Shown: in pieces, positions 14,633-16,347 of the stretch | Numbering within the stretch: position 1 is the first letter of the stretch | How the letters are laid out: each line of letters opens with the position of its first letter | Assembly: GCA_902495085.1 (NCBI GenBank) | Contig: CABUWA010000029.1 | Location: 1-16,347 of the forward strand | From: an uncultured Collinsella sp. | GTDB taxonomy: Bacteria > Actinomycetota > Coriobacteriia > Coriobacteriales > Coriobacteriaceae | DNA: 16,347 bases | Direction: 5' to 3' | The notes under the pieces: model-generated | The model's input: the letters and a program-made list of their open reading frames with translations, nothing else | What the model was told of the DNA's origin: nothing | The model's database searches: none | Position numbers and translations under genes: made by a program

Positions 14633-14671
14633 GTTGATTGGTCAGGGTGAGCGTTCAAAATCGCTCATGTT

Positions 14672-14707
14672 TGTTCTAGAATGTTCGTATAGTCACATTT
14701 ACGAACA
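14672..14707 (+). promoter_or_regulatory. Operator-like repeats over the promoter of the DUF4867 gene
   Basis: TGTTC occurs at 14672-14676 and 14682-14686, exactly 10 bases apart, and inverted as GAACA at 14703-14707. TGTTCGTA (14682-14689) and TACGAACA (14700-14707) form a perfect 8-bp inverted repeat with a 10-base spacer. A probable -10, TATAGT, lies at 14688-14693 within it, and the ribosome site AGGAG (14707-14711) touches its right end. TTCTAGAA (14674-14681) is also palindromic. A repressor bound here would block transcription; which one is unknown. Confidence 0.5.
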
Positions 14708-14716
14708 GGAGTGAAC

Positions 14717-15361
14717 ATGCATATCTACTCTGTCAACGATCCCGAGTTCAAATCCTATGGCAACGTTTGGGATGACGTTCCGTCTGAGCTCACGTCGCCC
14801 GTGCTCGAGGCGCTCTCTGCCACGCCCATCCCCGAGGGCAGCAAGTACGTTGCAAGTGCGCCGGAGCTCGAGGGCGTCAAGGATGCCGATAAACTGGGCT
14901 TTCTCATGTTTGGTGGCCGTCCCTTCCAGCTCGGCTGGTGCAACGGCCACAACACGCGTCTCAACTGCCTGGAGTACCACCGCGCGAGTGAGTTCAACCT
15001 GGGCGCGCGCGACTTTATCCTGCTCGTGGCGCATCGCTGGGAGATCGAGGACGGCAAGCTCGATACCGCGTGCGTCAAGGCGTTCTGCGTGCCGGCGGGC
15101 AAGGTTGTCGAGGTCTTCAACACCACGCTCCACTACACGCCGTGCATGGTCGACGACGGTGGCTTCCAGGTGATGGTGGCGCTTCCCGCCGGCACCAACG
15201 GCCCGCGCCCCGAGGCCGCAACCGACATGCCTACCGCCGGTGACAGCTACTGCTACTGGAAGGCCGACAAGTGGGTTCTCTGCCATGCTGACAGCCCCAA
15301 GGCTGCCGAGGGCGGCTACGTAGGCCTCATCGGCAAGAACCTCGATATCGCCTGCGACTAG
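14717..15361 (+). CDS. DUF4867 family protein
   Basis: A 214-residue soluble protein that matches, from memory, the DUF4867 family. Marks are the N-terminal YSVNDPEFKSYGNV, then GWCNGHNTRLNCLEYHR (73-89), FCVPAGKVVEVF (123-134), TTLHYTPC (136-143) and the end VGLIGKNLDI. The GHN...EYHR block and the later LHY suggest a cupin-like barrel with metal-binding His78, Glu86, His88 and His139 (inference). Members are often found near sugar-use genes, and a fragment of a glycosidase gene follows here, but the reaction is not known. The ATG at 14717 is preferred over the GTG at 14711, because the GTG lies within the AGGAG ribosome site. A single gene. Confidence 0.8.
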   Translation: MHIYSVNDPEFKSYGNVWDDVPSELTSPVLEALSATPIPEGSKYVASAPELEGVKDADKLGFLMFGGRPFQLGWCNGHNTRLNCLEYHRASEFNLGARDFILLVAHRWEIEDGKLDTACVKAFCVPAGKVVEVFNTTLHYTPCMVDDGGFQVMVALPAGTNGPRPEAATDMPTAGDSYCYWKADKWVLCHADSPKAAEGGYVGLIGKNLDIACD

Positions 15362-15370
15362 CATCTTCCA

Positions 15371-15510
15371 TCTCGATCTGTAACATCTAGCGGGCTAAAT
15401 CGTCTCTACTTGTTACAGATTTAGACAAACCATAGGGGACAGACCGAAAATCTCGATCTGTAACACCAGGCCCGGTTTTGGCTGCCTACCTGTTACAGAT
15501 CGAGACAAAC
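15371..15510. repeat. Two tandem 80-base palindromic repeat units
   Basis: TCTCGATCTGTAACA occurs at 15371-15385 and again at 15451-15465. Its inverted partner TGTTACAGAT, followed by ..AGACAAAC, occurs at 15411-15430 and 15491-15510. Both pairs are exactly 80 bases apart, and left and right arms are 40 apart, so the four copies sit at a steady 40-base step in alternating direction. The 25-base loops between arms (15386-15410 and 15466-15490) differ in sequence. No gene is present here. Confidence 0.8.
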
Positions 15511-15514
15511 CGCC

Positions 15515-15557
15515 CCCAACCACCACAAAGGTGCCTGTCCCCTTTGTGGTGGTTGGG
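15515..15557. repeat. REP-like long hairpin
   Basis: A perfect 17-bp stem, CCCAACCACCACAAAGG (15515-15531) with CCTTTGTGGTGGTTGGG (15541-15557), has the loop TGCCTGTCC. No T-run follows on either strand, so it is more like a repetitive extragenic palindrome than a terminator. It borders the glycosidase remnant. Confidence 0.65.
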
Positions 15558-15580
15558 CGGGCGGGTATCAAAAAGTGTCA

Positions 15581-15752
15581 GACGGGGCGGCTGCCGAGTA
15601 CCTGCGCGCGAAAAGAGGTATCGGCCTGCGTCAGCATGTCGCCGCGATGCGCGATGCGCGACGCGGTGACCGAGGACGGCGTTGACCTGCTGGGCTACAC
15701 CACCTGGGTCCCGACCGCCGCGCTTCGCAAATCTTGCTATATAACGTCCTAA
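15581..15752 (+). pseudogene. Remnant of a GH1 6-phospho-beta-glucosidase-like gene
   Basis: Two frames together spell the C-terminal part of a glycoside hydrolase family 1 enzyme: AAEYLRA and LRQHVAAMRD in one frame (about 15587-15654), then DAVTEDGVDLLGYTTW in the next (15660-15707). Intact enzymes read approximately YLRxH, AM, AIEDGVDLMGYTTWG. The shift comes from a 7-base tandem duplication, TGCGCGA at 15648-15654 and 15655-15661; removing one copy rejoins the frame. After TTW the usual GPIDLVS block is missing and the frame ends in LRKSCYITS, which may be the far C-terminus after an internal deletion. There is no start, catalytic domain or ribosome site. Confidence 0.6.
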
Positions 15753-15753
15753 C

Positions 15754-15794
15754 CAAAGCGCCCGGCGAGCAGTTAATGCTCGCCGGGCGCTTTG
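15754..15794. terminator. Bidirectional terminator-like hairpin
   Basis: A perfect 17-bp stem, CAAAGCGCCCGGCGAGC (15754-15770) with GCTCGCCGGGCGCTTTG (15778-15794), has the loop AGTTAAT. T-runs at the foot are short on both strands. It lies two bases after the remnant glycosidase frame and was probably that gene's terminator. Confidence 0.75.
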
Positions 15795-15833
15795 TTGACT
15801 AGTCGTTTAAGAACGTCCCCAACGACTAGTCAA
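15795..15833. repeat. Repeated hairpin element, copy 2
   Basis: Thirteen-base arms TTGACTAGTCGTT (15795-15807) and AACGACTAGTCAA (15821-15833) enclose the loop TAAGAACGTCCCC (15808-15820), identical to the loop at 5979-5991. It directly abuts the preceding terminator hairpin. Positions 15834-15938 show no gene and no clear promoter. Confidence 0.75.
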
Positions 15834-15949
15834 AAATGAGCCATGTGTCCCAGTTGTGGAGACTCGTTGAGCCGTCTGGGTATCGTGAAAGATCGCGCGC
15901 TCGCCCATCATCAAAAGTGACACACGCTACCAGTTGATGGGAGGCAGCT

Positions 15950-16347
15950 ATGGGCTTCTTTGACAAGATGTTCGAGAAGAAAGAGTGCGCGATTTGCGGT
16001 ACTGAGCTGGGACTTTTGGGAAAGACCAAGATTAGCGAAGGCTACCTGTGCAAAGAGTGCGCCGGTAAGCTCTCCCCCTACTTCCACGGCTATCGCTCCA
16101 GCACCGCGGACGATATCCGCGAGCAACTCGCCTACCGCGAGGCCAATGCCGAGCGCTTGGCCTCGTTCAACCCCACGCGCACGCTGTCTGCTGGGCGCAC
16201 CAACATCATGCTCGACGAAGACGCGGGTCTGCTGATCATTACCTCGCAGAGCCGCTGGCGCGACGCCAATCCCGACATCATCGAGTTCTCGCAGGTACTC
16301 GGCTGCGATATGGATATCGACGAGCATCGCACCGAGATTTATCGCGA
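15950..16347 (+). CDS. DUF4428 zinc-ribbon protein (3' end beyond window)
   Basis: The first 132 residues of a protein whose end lies outside the window. It begins MGFFDKMFEKKECAICGTEL, and a four-cysteine zinc ribbon is formed by Cys13, Cys16, Cys34 and Cys37 (ECAICG, then YLCKECAGKLS), the pattern of DUF4428. The following region (LSPYFHGYRSSTADDIREQL, then NIMLDEDAGLLII) is soluble and of mixed alpha/beta character. DUF4428 proteins often carry a C-terminal PH-like domain, which cannot be checked here. The start is secure: GGGAGG (15939-15944) lies five bases before the ATG. The function is unknown. Confidence 0.85.
   Translation, partial: MGFFDKMFEKKECAICGTELGLLGKTKISEGYLCKECAGKLSPYFHGYRSSTADDIREQLAYREANAERLASFNPTRTLSAGRTNIMLDEDAGLLIITSQSRWRDANPDIIEFSQVLGCDMDIDEHRTEIYR

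Noticed and set aside
15371..15510. CRISPR-like array of regularly spaced repeats
   Set aside because: Only four copies, alternating in direction, with 25-base loops, and no cas genes in the window. Better described as tandem palindromes.
15531..15752. A real 73-codon gene
   Set aside because: Its start lies in the REP-like hairpin and has no ribosome site. Only its last third resembles a protein, a GH1 C-terminus, which makes it a remnant.

Overview
This GC-rich window most likely comes from a gut actinobacterium of the class Coriobacteriia, with Collinsella or a close relative as my best guess. That is inferred from three things: the base composition, dense packing with strong AGGAGG-type ribosome sites, and an NRAMP-like transporter carrying the magnesium-type metal site known from Eggerthella lenta. 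I could not run a similarity search, so the genus is not proven.

Layout. Positions 173-5973 are a plus-strand series: a TrhA/hemolysin III membrane protein, a CNNM/CorC-type CBS protein, a stand-alone protein resembling the N-terminal domain of cyanophycin synthetase, a YtxH-like small membrane protein coupled to a PRC-barrel protein, and a membrane-anchored polysaccharide-deacetylase-like protein that has lost its metal ligands. Positions 5974-6293 hold a copy of a repeated hairpin element, a promoter, and a leader RNA of about 200 nt that can fold in two exclusive ways. Behind the leader lies a two-gene metal unit: an MgtE-like protein (PRC barrel, MgtE_N, CBS pair, degenerate membrane part) and an NRAMP-related magnesium transporter, closed by a strong terminator. 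On the minus strand, 9601-11826 encodes an OafA/OatA-type acyltransferase with an SGNH domain.

Positions 12014-13980 hold a ribokinase gene broken by a single missing base, followed by a nucleoside hydrolase. Together they would make a ribonucleoside/ribose salvage operon. Next come luxS, whose promoter sits inside a large inverted repeat, and a DUF4867 gene with an operator-like repeat at its start. The final 590 bases before the last gene hold no intact gene. They contain an evenly spaced palindromic repeat array, a REP-like hairpin, a decayed remnant of a glycoside hydrolase family 1 gene, a strong terminator, and the second copy of the repeated hairpin. The window ends inside a DUF4428 zinc-ribbon gene.

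The most interesting points are: the switch-like leader in front of the magnesium unit; the MgtE-like partner that seems to have lost its ion path beside an NRAMP-type transporter that has the magnesium-type site; the isolated cyanophycin-synthetase N-domain; the inactivated deacetylase; and the hairpin family whose arms covary around an invariant 13-nt loop.
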